64,000 bases of DNA from Toxorhynchites rutilus septentrionalis. Its lineage: Eukaryota > Arthropoda > Insecta > Diptera > Culicidae. Positions 43,286 to 55,250 of this stretch are shown here, in pieces (positions within the stretch are counted from its first letter, which is position 1; each line of letters starts with the position of its first letter). The position numbers and the translations under genes are program-made. The stretch lies in contig NC_073745.1 of assembly GCF_029784135.1 (NCBI RefSeq), positions 163,257,328 to 163,321,327 of the forward strand, given 5' to 3'. A model generated the notes under the pieces. That model was not told the origin of the DNA. It did no database searches and was given only the letters and a program-made list of their open reading frames with translations.

Positions 43286-46200
43286 TCACACACGAAGATC
43301 TATAGCTTTAAGGAAAACATATATATGGGACATGTAATCAAGGTCTAACCGAGCCAACACATCTCTCACCGGCACATTGGGCTGTCTTCCTCGGGCCCGA
43401 AGGGAGTTTTCTAAATTCGATCTGGCGACCAGATACACCTCGCACGACCAAACAATGTGCTCGATGTCGTGATAACCTTGGCCACAAACGCAGAGATTGC
43501 TGCTGGCAAGATTGAAACGAAAGAGTAGTGCATCTAACGAACAGTGATTGGACATGAGTCGGGAGAAGGTGCGTCCCGACTCAAGTCTAGACTTTTGAAC
43601 CACGGTTTGAGGCTAACCTTAGGGATAATCGAGTGAAACCACCGGCCCAATTCATCTTCATTCCACTTGCGTTGCCAATTAGCGATGGTATTTTTGCGAA
43701 CTAAAGAATAAAATTCATTGAAGGCGATTTGACGCTGATAAATATCGCCTTCAATTGCACCTACCTTTGCCAATGAGTCAGCCCTCTCATTACCCGGAAT
43801 TGAGCAATGTGAAGGGACCCAGACAAAGGTAATGACATAACAGCGTCTGGATAAAGCACTCAAAATTTCTCGTATTCTCTCAAGGAAGTACGGCGAGTGC
43901 TTTTCCGGCCTCACTGAACGGATAGCTTCGACAGAGCTAAGACTATCCGTTACAATGTAATAGTGTTCAACAGGTCGTGAGGCGACGCTGTCCAGCGCCC
44001 AGTATATCGCTGCCAATTCAGCAATATATACCGAGCAAGGATTCTGAAGACTGTGTGAGGTGCTAAAAAATACGTTGAACACTCCAAATCCTGTGGACTC
44101 ATTTATAGTGGACCCATCAGTAAAGTATATATTATCACAATTGATACGCCCATACTTTGCATTGAAGATTGTAGGAACGAACCCCAATCTAAGATAATCT
44201 GGATTTTCATGGATTTTCTCCTTCATGAACAGATCGAAATGTACAGAGGAATTGATGTAGTCAGGAAAACAAACACGGTTGGGAATATACGAAGAAGGAA
44301 CAACCTGCATAGAGGTGAATTCATGATATGAATTCATGAATCCAGAATGAAAATTTAGCTCGATCAATTGCTCAAAATTTCCGATCACCAATGGATTCAT
44401 AACCTTACACCGAATGAGGAACCGAAGAGATAATAAATTGAAGCGATCTTTTAGTGGGAGTACGCCTGCCAAAACCTCGAGACTCATGGTATGCGTTGAG
44501 GGCATACATCCCAACGCAATACGGAGACAAAGATACTGAATTCGCTCGAGTTTAATGAGGTGTGTTTTGGCAGCTGACTGAAAACAGAAACTGCCATACT
44601 CCATCACTGAGAGAATAGTTGTTCGATACAACATAATAAGATCTTCGGGATGGGCTCCCCACCAGGTGCCGGTAATTGTACGGAGAAAGTTTATTCTTTG
44701 TTGACATTTTTTACTCAGATACCTAATATGGGCCCCCAAGTACATTTGGAGTCGAACCAGACCCCAAGATACTTGAATGACATAGCATGAGTGATCGGTT
44801 TACCCAAAAGTTGAAGCTTTGGTTTTGCTGGTCTATGCTTCCTAGAAAAAACCACCATCTCTGTTTTCTCCGTGGAGAATTCGATCCCTAGCCCAATGGC
44901 CCAGGTTGAAAAATTGTTCAAAGTATCTTGTAAGGGTCCTTGCAGGTCGGATTCGTTTGATCCTACGACAGACACCACTCCATCATCTGCAAGTTGTCTT
45001 AGGCTGCAATTTTGTGTAAGGCAATTGTCGATGTCACTTACATAGAAGTTGTACAAAAGGGGGCTTAAACATGAGCCCTGGGGGAGTCCCATGTAAGAGA
45101 CCCGACTTACTGCCGAATCTCCGTGAGAAAAGTTCAAATGTTTCTCACAAAGCAAGTTATATAACATATTATTCAATAGAGGCGGCAGACCCCGAGAGTG
45201 TAATTTGTCTGACAAAACCTCTATTGAAACAGAATCAAAGGCCCCCTTTATGTCCAAGAATACTGAAGCCATTTGTTTTTTTGCGGCGTAAGCCATTTGA
45301 ATTTCTGAAGAAAGCAACGCAAGACAATCATTCGTCCCCTTGCCCCTGCGGAACCTATATTGTGTATCTGAGAGTAGGCCATTCGTTTCAACCCATCGAT
45401 CAAGGCGAAACAAGATCATTTTCTCCAACAATTTCCGTATACAAGACAGCATTGCTATTGGGCGGTACGAATTGAAGTCGGACGCGGGTTTTCCGGGTTT
45501 TTGAATAGCTATAACTCGTACTTGTCTCCAATCATCTGGAACAATATTATGCTCCAGAAACCGATTGAATAAATTCAACAAGCGATGTTTCGCCACATCA
45601 GGGAGGTTTTTCAGCAAGTTGAACTTAATTCTATCCGATCCCGGAGCAGAATTGTTACATGAAAGGAGAGCAAGAGAGAATTCTACCATCGAAAACCCGG
45701 AATTAAGATCGCACCTATCTTGTGGTATATCTCGAACAATTTTTTGCACAGGAGCGGAATCAGGACAAACCTTCCGTGCAAAATTCAAAATCCATCGATG
45801 TGAATATTCTTCGCTTTCATTCGTTGAAGAGCGATTTCTCATGTTTCGAGCCACTTTCCATAATTTTTTCATTGACGTTTCTCGTGACAAACCTCCCACG
45901 AAATTTCGCCAATAAGCACGTTTTTTCCCTTTGATCAAATTTTTAAATTGATTTTCAAGGTTCAAATACGTCTGAAAATTTTCAGGGGTTCCACGTTTCC
46001 GAAGAGCTTTAAATGCATTCGATTTTTCTACATAAAGCTTGGAACATATGCTATCCCACCATAGATTGGGAGGCCTTCGACGAATAGTGGAACCTGGGAT
46101 GGGTTTCGTTTGAGCGCGAACCGCGCTGTCATAGATCAAACAAGAAAGGAAGTTATACACCTCCAATGGAGGTAAACCATCCCTGGAATTGATGGCTAGA

Positions 46201-46961
46201 GCAATCGCGTCCGTATATTTTTTCCAGTCAATGTGTCTTGTGAGGTCATATGCCATGTTTATAGATTCAGAAGAATTCGACCCAATGGTGATGGAAATTT
46301 TGATTGGCAAGTGATCACTACCGTTGGGGTCCTGGATTACATTCCACTTGCAATCTAACGATAGTGAATTCGAGCAAAGCGAGAGGTCAATAGCACCTGG
46401 GTTAGCAGGAGGTTTAGGTACACGTGTTGTTTCCCCAGTATTCAAAACGGTCATATTGAAGCTGTTACAAAGGTCATATATCAACAATGAACGATTGTCG
46501 TCGTACTGTTCCCCCCAGGCAGTTCCGTGAGAGTTGAAGTCTCCCAAGATCAATCGTGGCTCAGGAAGAAGTGAAACCATGTCAACAAGTTGCTTGCGGC
46601 TAACCGCAGCTCTCGGAGGCCAATACAAGCTGACAATACAGAGGTCTTTTCCTCTGATGTTTGCATGACAAGCAACAGCTTCAATCCTTCCAATAGGTGG
46701 AAGGTCAATTCGAAAAAATGAGTGGCACTTATTGATCCCCAATAACACCCCTCCGTATCTGTCATCACGGTCCAAGCGTATAATATTGAAATCATGGAAA
46801 GAGAGATCATCTCGCGAAGAAAGCCAAGTTTCGGACAGAGCAAAAACATCACAATTGAACTTATGAATTAAAAATTTGAATGTATCCAATTTAGGGATAA
46901 GACTACGACAATTCCACTGAAAAACAGTGATATCTCCGACCTCTCTATCTAAATTAGACAT
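43286..46961 (-). pseudogene. I-clade ORF2: endonuclease, RT, RNase H, with two frameshifts
   Basis: The first 748 codons (46961 to 44715) are open. They hold the APE endonuclease (VFQWNCRSLIPKLD, ALSETWL, LGDFNSHGTAWG, GSDHLPI) and the reverse transcriptase (IQKPGKPASDFNSYRPI, FLDIKGAFDSV, GLPQGSCLSPLLY) with its catalytic box as LADD near residue 660 in place of the commoner F/YADD. A one-base change in a G-run near 44740 (CTWGPI against YLGAHIRYL) shifts the frame. The second frame (44745 to 43534) has the thumb and RNase H (YFTDGS, YIAELAAIYWAL, VTDSLSS, WVPSHCSIPGNERADSLAK). A second shift near 43590 leads to the cysteine tail (LCVCGQGYHDIEHIVWSC), ending at 43286. The ATG is at 46961; the frame is open one TTG further. 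Otherwise it is well preserved. Confidence 0.9.
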
Positions 46962-48256
46962 CAAGAGAGATAATCATTGCAAGGAGGGGCCATGTTTGCA
47001 TCAATTGCTGTAAAATTGTCTTTAATACTGGAAGCATTGAAATGACAATGGTTCTGATGGAGTCGGAAACATTAAAACACTTGAAGATTTGATCCAAAAG
47101 GTCAGACAACTTTATAAATCCCGATTGGGAAGTTGAGCTGGACGGAAAAACAGGGACAGTTGGGGTTTTTGATGTCCCCTCGAGTGCTGGGTCGTTCGAA
47201 GGTGAACTATTCCCACGGAAGCCAGGAGGAACCTGATTTTGCTTGTCCGCTGCACTCGATTTTTTAGGCAAGCTAACTGGGGGTATCACCGGGGGGACTT
47301 GTTCTTGAACTTTGGGAGTGGTCACATTTTTGCGCCGGGGATTCCCTTTGAAAATAAACGGAGTGCCCCCGCTAGCTGTGTCCGCTTCCATTTCATCAAC
47401 TGGCAACGTGGAAAAGATATTGTGTGTTGAGATTGGTTGTTGTTGTTGTTGGGCCAGTGGAGAAGCGCCCTTTAAAATTTCCGCAAAAGTGCGCTTCGAG
47501 CGTTCCTTTAAAGAGCGCTTCTGTTTCTCCCAGCGACTCTTGTAAGTTTCACAAGCTGAGAGCGCGTGTGGGGATCCTCCGCAATATGGACACTTATGCT
47601 CAGTCGCACTGCAGGATTTCCCCTCATGTTGCTCTCCGCAAGTGGCACAGCGCTCCTTGTTGGCACAATAATCTGAAGTGTGACCAACTGACTTGCATTT
47701 GCTGCAAGTCATGGGCTTTGGCACGAAGAGTCGCACAGGTAGTCTCAATTTGTCCACCATAACGTAGTCAGGGAGGGCGGCACCAGCAAAGGTGACTCGA
47801 AACGAGTCTGGCGGCGTAAATTTAGTTTGGTCCCCATCATGGGAGAGTTTCCCGAGTTGGCGACAGTCCAAGATCTTTACTTCCATTGAGGGAAGCTTCT
47901 TGAACTTGCCTTTTCCTTCTTTTTTTATTTGTTCGCTCGTCAGACCCGTTTCAGTTATCACCCCTTCAATTTCTACGTTATGGGAGGGTATAAAAGTTCT
48001 ATATTCGAGAGTGAAGTGTTGGTCAGCAACAATCTCGTTTGCGTGTTTCCGTTCATTCACGACAACCCGCAATTTGTTCGGTCTAACCCTGCGAATTTCA
48101 GATACAGAAGTGTATCTGGCCAGATCTTTCATGATCTGAATCACGTTAAGGCTTTTTCCTTTTGGTTTTGGCCGGAGGAAAACAACCCACGGGCCAGTTC
48201 CAGGTGCATCTTCTGGATAAACTCTGACACGTGGAGCGGAGACAACAGAGGGAGAA

Positions 48257-48288
<32 letters not shown>

Positions 48289-48489
48289 TTGGGTTGGATC
48301 GGAAACATCAGAAGGGGGAAGCGAAATCGATGATGGGAGAGGGGGAGTGGAAGTAACAGTGGGTTCAGAAGGGAGGCTTGCTATTTTCTTAGATGGGGGC
48401 TTGGAAGGATGAGCAGATTCGTCCCCAGAAGAATTATCTTCTTGAATGGGATTCATTATCGGAGATCTCCATCTCTGGAGATCCTCCAC
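46954..48489 (-). CDS. I-clade ORF1: nucleic-acid-binding Gag-like protein
   Basis: 511 codons, open throughout. The N-terminal part is Pro/Ser-rich with a run of 12 serines (encoded by a GAGGAC repeat on the plus strand, about 48258-48290). The middle has a conserved RNA-binding region (GPWVVFLRPKPKGKSLN to FRVTFAGAALPDYVMVDKLRLPV). Then come three zinc knuckles: CSKCKSVGHTSDYC, CATCGEQHEGKSC and CPYCGGSPHALSAC (about residues 260-315). This is the usual plan of I-clade ORF1, which coats the RNA. Its stop overlaps the ORF2 ATG by 8 bases (ATGTCTAA), a layout that suggests reinitiation for ORF2. The 3' two thirds exist once; the 5' third is duplicated at 53006-53761. Confidence 0.9.
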
Positions 48490-48902
48490 TATTCTCCATT
48501 TTACAAAAATTTGTGTCTTATTTCTAATCCATTATTGATTTTAACAATAATCTCAAAAAAAAAATAACAAAACAAACAAACAAAAAATTATGATGATAAT
48601 ATTAAGCAATGAACATATGAGTTGAACAATAATATTAATATTAAATATGTGTACCTTAATATAAAAGTTGTTCCGATACTGCGCTCTACTGCCCTAACCA
48701 GGGAGAGACAGAGGCTACGCGCTATGGATCAACACAATAGCGCAAGAATAGCTCACACGGTCACGTGATGATAATTCCCGTTAACGACAGCCACACGATG
48801 GCGATCCCGTTATGCCAATGTTCAACAGCCGCCAATGGCTGCAAGCTGCAAGAGCGCTGCTTCCTTTGTTCCACTTCACAAAAGGTCAATTCGAAAGCGG
48901 AC

Positions 48903-48986
48903 GAAATCAACTGTGAAAATAAACAATAACTACAGCGAGACCGGTTGGAAGATTTCCGGTCCCAAATGCAAATAGCGGAAAGGAAA

Positions 48987-49030
<44 letters not shown>

Positions 49031-49697
49031 GAAGGTAACAGGAGGAAGAAGGATTTTGAGCTGTGAAGGGAGGCGAGGACGACTCGACTGTTTCTTAGCT
49101 CACGGACCGTCGAAGGAATCGTTTGGTGATTCGGAAAATACTTAAAGTGAAAGTTACTTTTAAAAGTTTAAGAGTGCGAGAGAAAATACGGGCTGGAAGG
49201 TCGCAACTCCCGGGAATCGTACGCGCCGAGTGACATCCACCCTCCTCGCAGTGAAGTTCCGACGGTGGAGGTACCTCAGATCGAGTACCGGTGGTCAGCG
49301 AGCCCCCAACGTCATCGTTGCTCCACACGCTTTCGGGTGAGTCGATCCAAAGTCTTTGAGGTAACAGTACGGTGAACCGTACTGGAACCAATGAGGTCGA
49401 CGACCGTCAGCTGGCACCTTGCGTGAGTAATACGAAACCACAACTTACCTCTCTCTCTCCTACAATTCGCCGACTTACCTGCTCTACAGTTCCTGTCCGG
49501 CCGCATCGGTACTAACCCCCTAACCTGAAAAGAAATAAAGAAATACATTATCATACTTACCTTCTGTTCTTATTATATAACGAATCCTTTAATAGTGGTT
49601 CTACTTTAATTCCGTTTCGCATCGTGAGTCCACTGCGTACTTGGTGGAGAAGCCGACCCTGAGGTTAAGTCTACCTCTGAGCTAGCGAATACTTACA
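48903..49697 (+). repeat. Distal (3') LTR of gypsy-1, unit 1
   Basis: It lacks the first 165 bp seen at 38978-39142, because the I element abuts it. From GAAATCAACTGTG to ATACTTACA it matches the 5' LTR and carries about 174 bp more (about 49386-49560). AGAT follows (49698-49701) and completes the gypsy-1 target duplication. Confidence 0.85.
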
Positions 49698-49713
49698 AGA
49701 TGTCCCTGCTTAT

Positions 49714-52700
49714 TGTTGTAACTTTATGCCAAAAGCCACAACGGGTTACGGGAGTAATCGTATTGTATAAGAAACGCGTGCAAATACAAACTATAGATTT
49801 CTCTTTATATTTAAACTACGTATGAAAAGATACATGTCGTTCTTCACGTGTGTTGCTGGTAAGTGTAATTGACAGCAGCTTTTTTCCTGGATGATGGTTG
49901 TACTAACAGTGTTGCAGTGTTGCCGAAACGATGGATATAACAGCTTTCCCGCGTGTAGAAAAGTTCCTTCCTTCCTAGAGGTCAAGACGTTGTGGAGCTC
50001 GAACGGTTCTCGATGAACGTCGCATACCTTGACATACAGTAGAATCTGTAGAACCCGTTGATCTCTGGGCATCGGACTGGCCGTTTGAAGTGAACACCCG
50101 TTCAGCTGTCTCAGTAGTTGTTTTGGCTTGTGTAAGACAAGGAATATTAGAATCAATACAGTCTGGAACGTTTGAGTGGTCTTGAATACGGGCACCAGAA
50201 GTTATTTCGACATTGTTCTTTGAATTTTCATCAGAGTTTAACCCGTTTCCGCGCGAGAAAAATTCGTTCGGTGGAAAGCTTTGTACCCCAGAGCCAACAC
50301 CGCGCAATTGGTCAATATGGCGTTTCCATGTACGGCCATCGTCAAGATCGATTAGATAATGTAATTTTCCTAAACGTTGCTTGATTTTACCAAAATTCCA
50401 TTTATTGTCATGCAAATACTCTCTAGCCGACACACGAGCACCTATTTGAAACTCGCGAACTTTTCCTTGAATTTCGCTACGATTAACATCTCCCGACGGT
50501 ACCATGAGATCTAAACGAGACTTTATTTGTCGACCAAAGACAAGCATAGAAGGAGATTGACCCGTAGCTGGGTGAACAGTTTTCCGATAGGAAAGTAAGA
50601 TAGAGGACAATTCGGCATGAACTTGCGATGGAGTGCAATTTAAAGCTTTTAGCTTTGTCTTCATCGTTTGAATAAAACGCTCGGCTTGACCATTAGTGGC
50701 CGGATGGTACGGTGCACTAAACTTGTGAACCACGCCATTCAAACGCAAGAATTTAGCAAATTCAGTAGACGTAAATTGAGGTCCGTTATCGCTAACGAAA
50801 ACAGAAGTAATACCGTAGGTGGCAAAATAATCTCTACATTCACGAATAGTAGTTTCAGTTGTCATGTTCTTCAATACACGCACCACTGGCCATTTGGAAT
50901 ACGCATCGACAAATATCAAATAATAAAATCCAAGAAATGGACCAGCATAGTCCACATGGACACGTTGAAACGGTTCTGAAGGTGATTCCCAGCAATGGAA
51001 TGATACTTTGGGAGGATTTGCTTTAGTAGCTTGACACGAACCACAGTCCTGAACCATGCGTTCAATATCCTTATCAATTCCTTCCCACCAACAGTATGCC
51101 CGAGCAAGCGATTTGATACGAGAAACGCCGAAATGGCTAGAGTGGAGTTCATTCAAAACCTTTGAACGTAGCGCAGAAGGGATATAAACACGTATACCTC
51201 TCATGAGACAATCTTTTTGGAGATTGAATTCCGCTTGGTTCACTTCAAATCTGTATTTCGGTTCGACTACTCTCCCTAATCTTAAACCCTGTATTAAGAC
51301 TTTGACATTATTGTCAGCAAGCGTCGCAGAAGCTAGTTCATCCACTGTCAGAGGAAGAGTTTCAATCGTATGTATCTCTACTACATCTGATTCCTCTACT
51401 TCCGACTCAGGATCGGTAATAGACAAAGGTAAACGAGACATTGCGTCAGCGTTGCAGTGATCAGAAGAGCGGCAGTATCTGATTTTATAATCAAACGACT
51501 GTAAGAAAGCGGCATAATGCTGCATACGCATAGCAGACATTGTAGGTAGTCCTTTATTCTCTGAAAAGATCTGAGAAACAGGCTTGTTGTCGGTAACTAA
51601 AACGAAACGTCTTCCGTATAAGTATTGATGGAATTTCCGAATGCCGAAGATTATCGCATACGCTTCTTTGTCAATCTGTGAATATCTTTGTTGCGTACTG
51701 CTCAAGGTTTGTGATGCATATTGTAATGGTCTCTCAGTTCCATCGGGATACTGATGACTGAGAACCGCACCAACGCCGTATGGTGACGCATCGGTTGCCA
51801 GAACAAGAGGTAGAGTAGGATCGTAGTGCACAAGAAAACGTTCTGACTGCATTTCTTTTTTCACGTAATTGAAGGCTTTATCGCACTTCTCACTCCATAC
51901 GAATGGAACAGCATCCTTGAGCAAGCTAATTAGAGGGTAAAGAATTGTGCTTAGATTGGGAAAAAATCTTCCATAGTAACCAACCAAACCTATAAACGAA
52001 CGAACCTGATCCTTATCTTTCGGAACTGGCATACCTTGAATCGCATCCATTTTCTTTTGTAACTTGTGAATTCCAAACTTGTCTACCATATAACCACAGT
52101 ATTCGATTTTCTCGGCAAAGAAATCACACTTGTCACGGTTCGCACGCATACCATGAATACTCAATCGTTTGAGAACTTCCTCGAGTCTCAGCAAATGTGT
52201 CTTATCGTCAGGACCAGTGACACGAACATCGTCAATAAAAACAGTGACACCAGGGATACCTTGTAAAATTTCCTCCATCAGTCGCTGAAATATAGCGGGC
52301 GCAGAAGCCACACCATACATCAACCTGGTCGGCCGGTACAAGCCTTTGTGTGTACTCAAGGTTAGAAAATCCCTGTCTTCAGGCCGAACTTCAAGTTGCA
52401 AATATGCCTGAGACAAATCCAATTTTGTAAAACGCTCACCTCCTGCGACGGTAGCAAATAATTCTTCTACTGTCGGTAATGGATGGTCGTCCACCAGCAA
52501 ACAAGGGTTTATTGTGATCTTATAATCACCACAAAGTCTAACTTTTCCTCCTGTCTTCCGTACTGGAACCACAGGGGTCGCCCAATCAGAGTGGTCTACT
52601 CTTTCCCAAATACCATCAGCAACGAACTTATCGATTTCTTTTTCGACTGCACTTCGTACCGCGAAAGCAACTGGTCTAGCCTTGATATATACTGGCTGTG

Positions 52701-53005
52701 AATCAGACCGCAATTTCAATGAAGCTTGAATCCCAACAATCTTACCCATGTTGTTATCGAATACATCAGAATATTTAGTAAGCAAATTCTCTAGTGCGGA
52801 AGGTGTTGGCTGTTGAGAAGTATTTGCATGAGTTACAGAATGAACATCTGGCTTAAATACACTATTGAAGTCCAAGTTTAACTCTAACAACCAATCACGC
52901 CCTAGTAGTGGGTGTCGATTTGACTCTGCAACGTACAAGGGTAATGTGAGCTTATCACCGTTCGAAATAGTATTTACAAAAATTTTTCCTAACGTTACAA
53001 TGTCG
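49714..53005 (-). mobile_element. Gypsy-2, truncated copy in unit 1
   Basis: The 229-bp LTR (49714-49942) is preceded by CTTAT (49709-49713). The copy then runs to 53005, where it meets I ORF1 at the duplication junction. The 5' LTR, gag and protease are absent. It is the direct product of the tandem duplication and not a separate insertion. Confidence 0.9.
49975..52938 (-). pseudogene. Gypsy-2 pol without gag-protease (duplication copy)
   Basis: 987 codons that equal residues 373-1359 of the complete frame at 55251-59330: RT with FIDD, RNase H with ATDAS, integrase with HHCC and DDE, and the tail ending QRLDL. No stop is seen inside. The frame begins in the linker after protease; upstream it runs into the duplication junction at 53005, so it has no native start and no promoter. 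Confidence 0.9.
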
Positions 53006-53528
53006 CACAGGTAGTCTCAATTTGTCCACCATAACGTAGTCAGGGAGGGCGGCACCAGCAAAGGTGACTCGAAACGAGTCTGGCGGCGTAAATTTAGTTT
53101 GGTCCCCATCATGGGAGAGTTTCCCGAGTTGGCGACAGTCCAAGATCTTTACTTCCATTGAGGGAAGCTTCTTGAACTTGCCTTTTCCTTCTTTTTTTAT
53201 TTGTTCGCTCGTCAGACCCGTTTCAGTTATCACCCCTTCAATTTCTACGTTATGGGAGGGTATAAAAGTTCTATATTCGAGAGTGAAGTGTTGGTCAGCA
53301 ACAATCTCGTTTGCGTGTTTCCGTTCATTCACGACAACCCGCAATTTGTTCGGTCTAACCCTGCGAATTTCAGATACAGAAGTGTATCTGGCCAGATCTT
53401 TCATGATCTGAATCACGTTAAGGCTTTTTCCTTTTGGTTTTGGCCGGAGGAAAACAACCCACGGGCCAGTTCCAGGTGCATCTTCTGGATAAACTCTGAC
53501 ACGTGGAGCGGAGACAACAGAGGGAGAA

Positions 53529-53560
<32 letters not shown>

Positions 53561-53761
53561 TTGGGTTGGATCGGAAACATCAGAAGGGGGAAGCGAAATC
53601 GATGATGGGAGAGGGGGAGTGGAAGTAACAGTGGGTTCAGAAGGGAGGCTTGCTATTTTCTTAGATGGGGGCTTGGAAGGATGAGCAGATTCGTCCCCAG
53701 AAGAATTATCTTCTTGAATGGGATTCATTATCGGAGATCTCCATCTCTGGAGATCCTCCAC
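52955..53761 (-). pseudogene. Chimeric frame: I ORF1 N-terminus fused to gypsy-2 sequence
   Basis: 268 codons. Residues 1 to about 252 are the N-terminal half of I ORF1 (up to KLRLPVR). At the GTCG junction the frame enters gypsy-2 DNA in a wrong phase and adds about 16 codons (HCNVRKNFCKYYFER). The zinc knuckles are lost. It has its own copy of the I 5' UTR upstream, which in I-clade elements carries the promoter, so it could be transcribed; that is inference. Confidence 0.85.
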
Positions 53762-54174
53762 TATTCTCCATTTTACAAAAATTTGTGTCTTATTTCTAAT
53801 CCATTATTGATTTTAACAATAATCTCAAAAAAAAAATAACAAAACAAACAAACAAAAAATTATGATGATAATATTAAGCAATGAACATATGAGTTGAACA
53901 ATAATATTAATATTAAATATGTGTACCTTAATATAAAAGTTGTTCCGATACTGCGCTCTACTGCCCTAACCAGGGAGAGACAGAGGCTACGCGCTATGGA
54001 TCAACACAATAGCGCAAGAATAGCTCACACGGTCACGTGATGATAATTCCCGTTAACGACAGCCACACGATGGCGATCCCGTTATGCCAATGTTCAACAG
54101 CCGCCAATGGCTGCAAGCTGCAAGAGCGCTGCTTCCTTTGTTCCACTTCACAAAAGGTCAATTCGAAAGCGGAC

Positions 54175-54258
54175 GAAATCAACTGTGAAAATAAACAATA
54201 ACTACAGCGAGACCGGTTGGAAGATTTCCGGTCCCAAATGCAAATAGCGGAAAGGAAA

Positions 54259-54306
<48 letters not shown>

Positions 54307-54973
54307 GAAGGTAACAGGAGGAAGAAGGATTTTGAGCTGTGAAGGGAGGCGAGGACGACTCGACTGTTTCTTAGCTCACGGACCGTCGAAGGAATCGTTT
54401 GGTGATTCGGAAAATACTTAAAGTGAAAGTTACTTTTAAAAGTTTAAGAGTGCGAGAGAAAATACGGGCTGGAAGGTCGCAACTCCCGGGAATCGTACGC
54501 GCCGAGTGACATCCACCCTCCTCGCAGTGAAGTTCCGACGGTGGAGGTACCTCAGATCGAGTACCGGTGGTCAGCGAGCCCCCAACGTCATCGTTGCTCC
54601 ACACGCTTTCGGGTGAGTCGATCCAAAGTCTTTGAGGTAACAGTACGGTGAACCGTACTGGAACCAATGAGGTCGACGACCGTCAGCTGGCACCTTGCGT
54701 GAGTAATACGAAACCACAACTTACCTCTCTCTCTCCTACAATTCGCCGACTTACCTGCTCTACAGTTCCTGTCCGGCCGCATCGGTACTAACCCCCTAAC
54801 CTGAAAAGAAATAAAGAAATACATTATCATACTTACCTTCTGTTCTTATTATATAACGAATCCTTTAATAGTGGTTCTACTTTAATTCCGTTTCGCATCG
54901 TGAGTCCACTGCGTACTTGGTGGAGAAGCCGACCCTGAGGTTAAGTCTACCTCTGAGCTAGCGAATACTTACA
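54175..54973 (+). repeat. Distal LTR of gypsy-1, unit 2 copy
   Basis: The duplicate of 48903-49697, with the GA tract about 4 bp longer. It is followed by the same AGATGTCCCTGCTTAT as unit 1. Confidence 0.85.
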
Positions 54974-54989
54974 AGATGTCCCTGCTTAT

Positions 54990-55218
54990 TGTTGTAACTT
55001 TATGCCAAAAGCCACAACGGGTTACGGGAGTAATCGTATTGTATAAGAAACGCGTGCAAATACAAACTATAGATTTCTCTTTATATTTAAACTACGTATG
55101 AAAAGATACATGTCGTTCTTCACGTGTGTTGCTGGTAAGTGTAATTGACAGCAGCTTTTTTCCTGGATGATGGTTGTACTAACAGTGTTGCAGTGTTGCC
55201 GAAACGATGGATATAACA
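54990..55218 (-). repeat. 3' LTR of gypsy-2
   Basis: 229 bp; the same as 59409-59637 and as 49714-49942 in unit 1. It directly follows CTTAT at 54985-54989 on the plus strand. Confidence 0.9.
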
Positions 55219-55250
55219 GCTTTCCCGCGTGTAGAAAAGTTCCTTCCTTC

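Larger units (their letters stand above)
42933..48902 (-). mobile_element. Nearly full-length I-clade LINE inside gypsy-1
   Basis: Poly-A tail at 42933-42947, 3' UTR to 43285, ORF2 (43286-46961), ORF1 (46954-48489) and a 5' UTR of about 410 bp up to 48902, where gypsy-1 LTR sequence begins. The 6-kb length and two-ORF layout fit an I-clade element such as those in mosquitoes. Two frameshifts in ORF2 disable it. The 5' 1.17 kb was later copied in the tandem duplication (53006-54174). No clear target duplication was found, and the first 165 bp of the gypsy-1 3' LTR are missing at the 5' junction. Confidence 0.85.

Noticed and set aside
45071..48333. Plus-strand frames of 112-134 codons across 45-48.3 kb and again at 53.1-53.6 kb
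   Set aside because: They lie antisense to the I-clade ORF1 and ORF2, repeat with the duplication, and have no domains.
49791..50195. 134-codon minus frame near the gypsy-2 3' LTR, and its copy at 55067-55471
   Set aside because: It overlaps the pol frame end and the LTR in another phase and has no recognisable domain.
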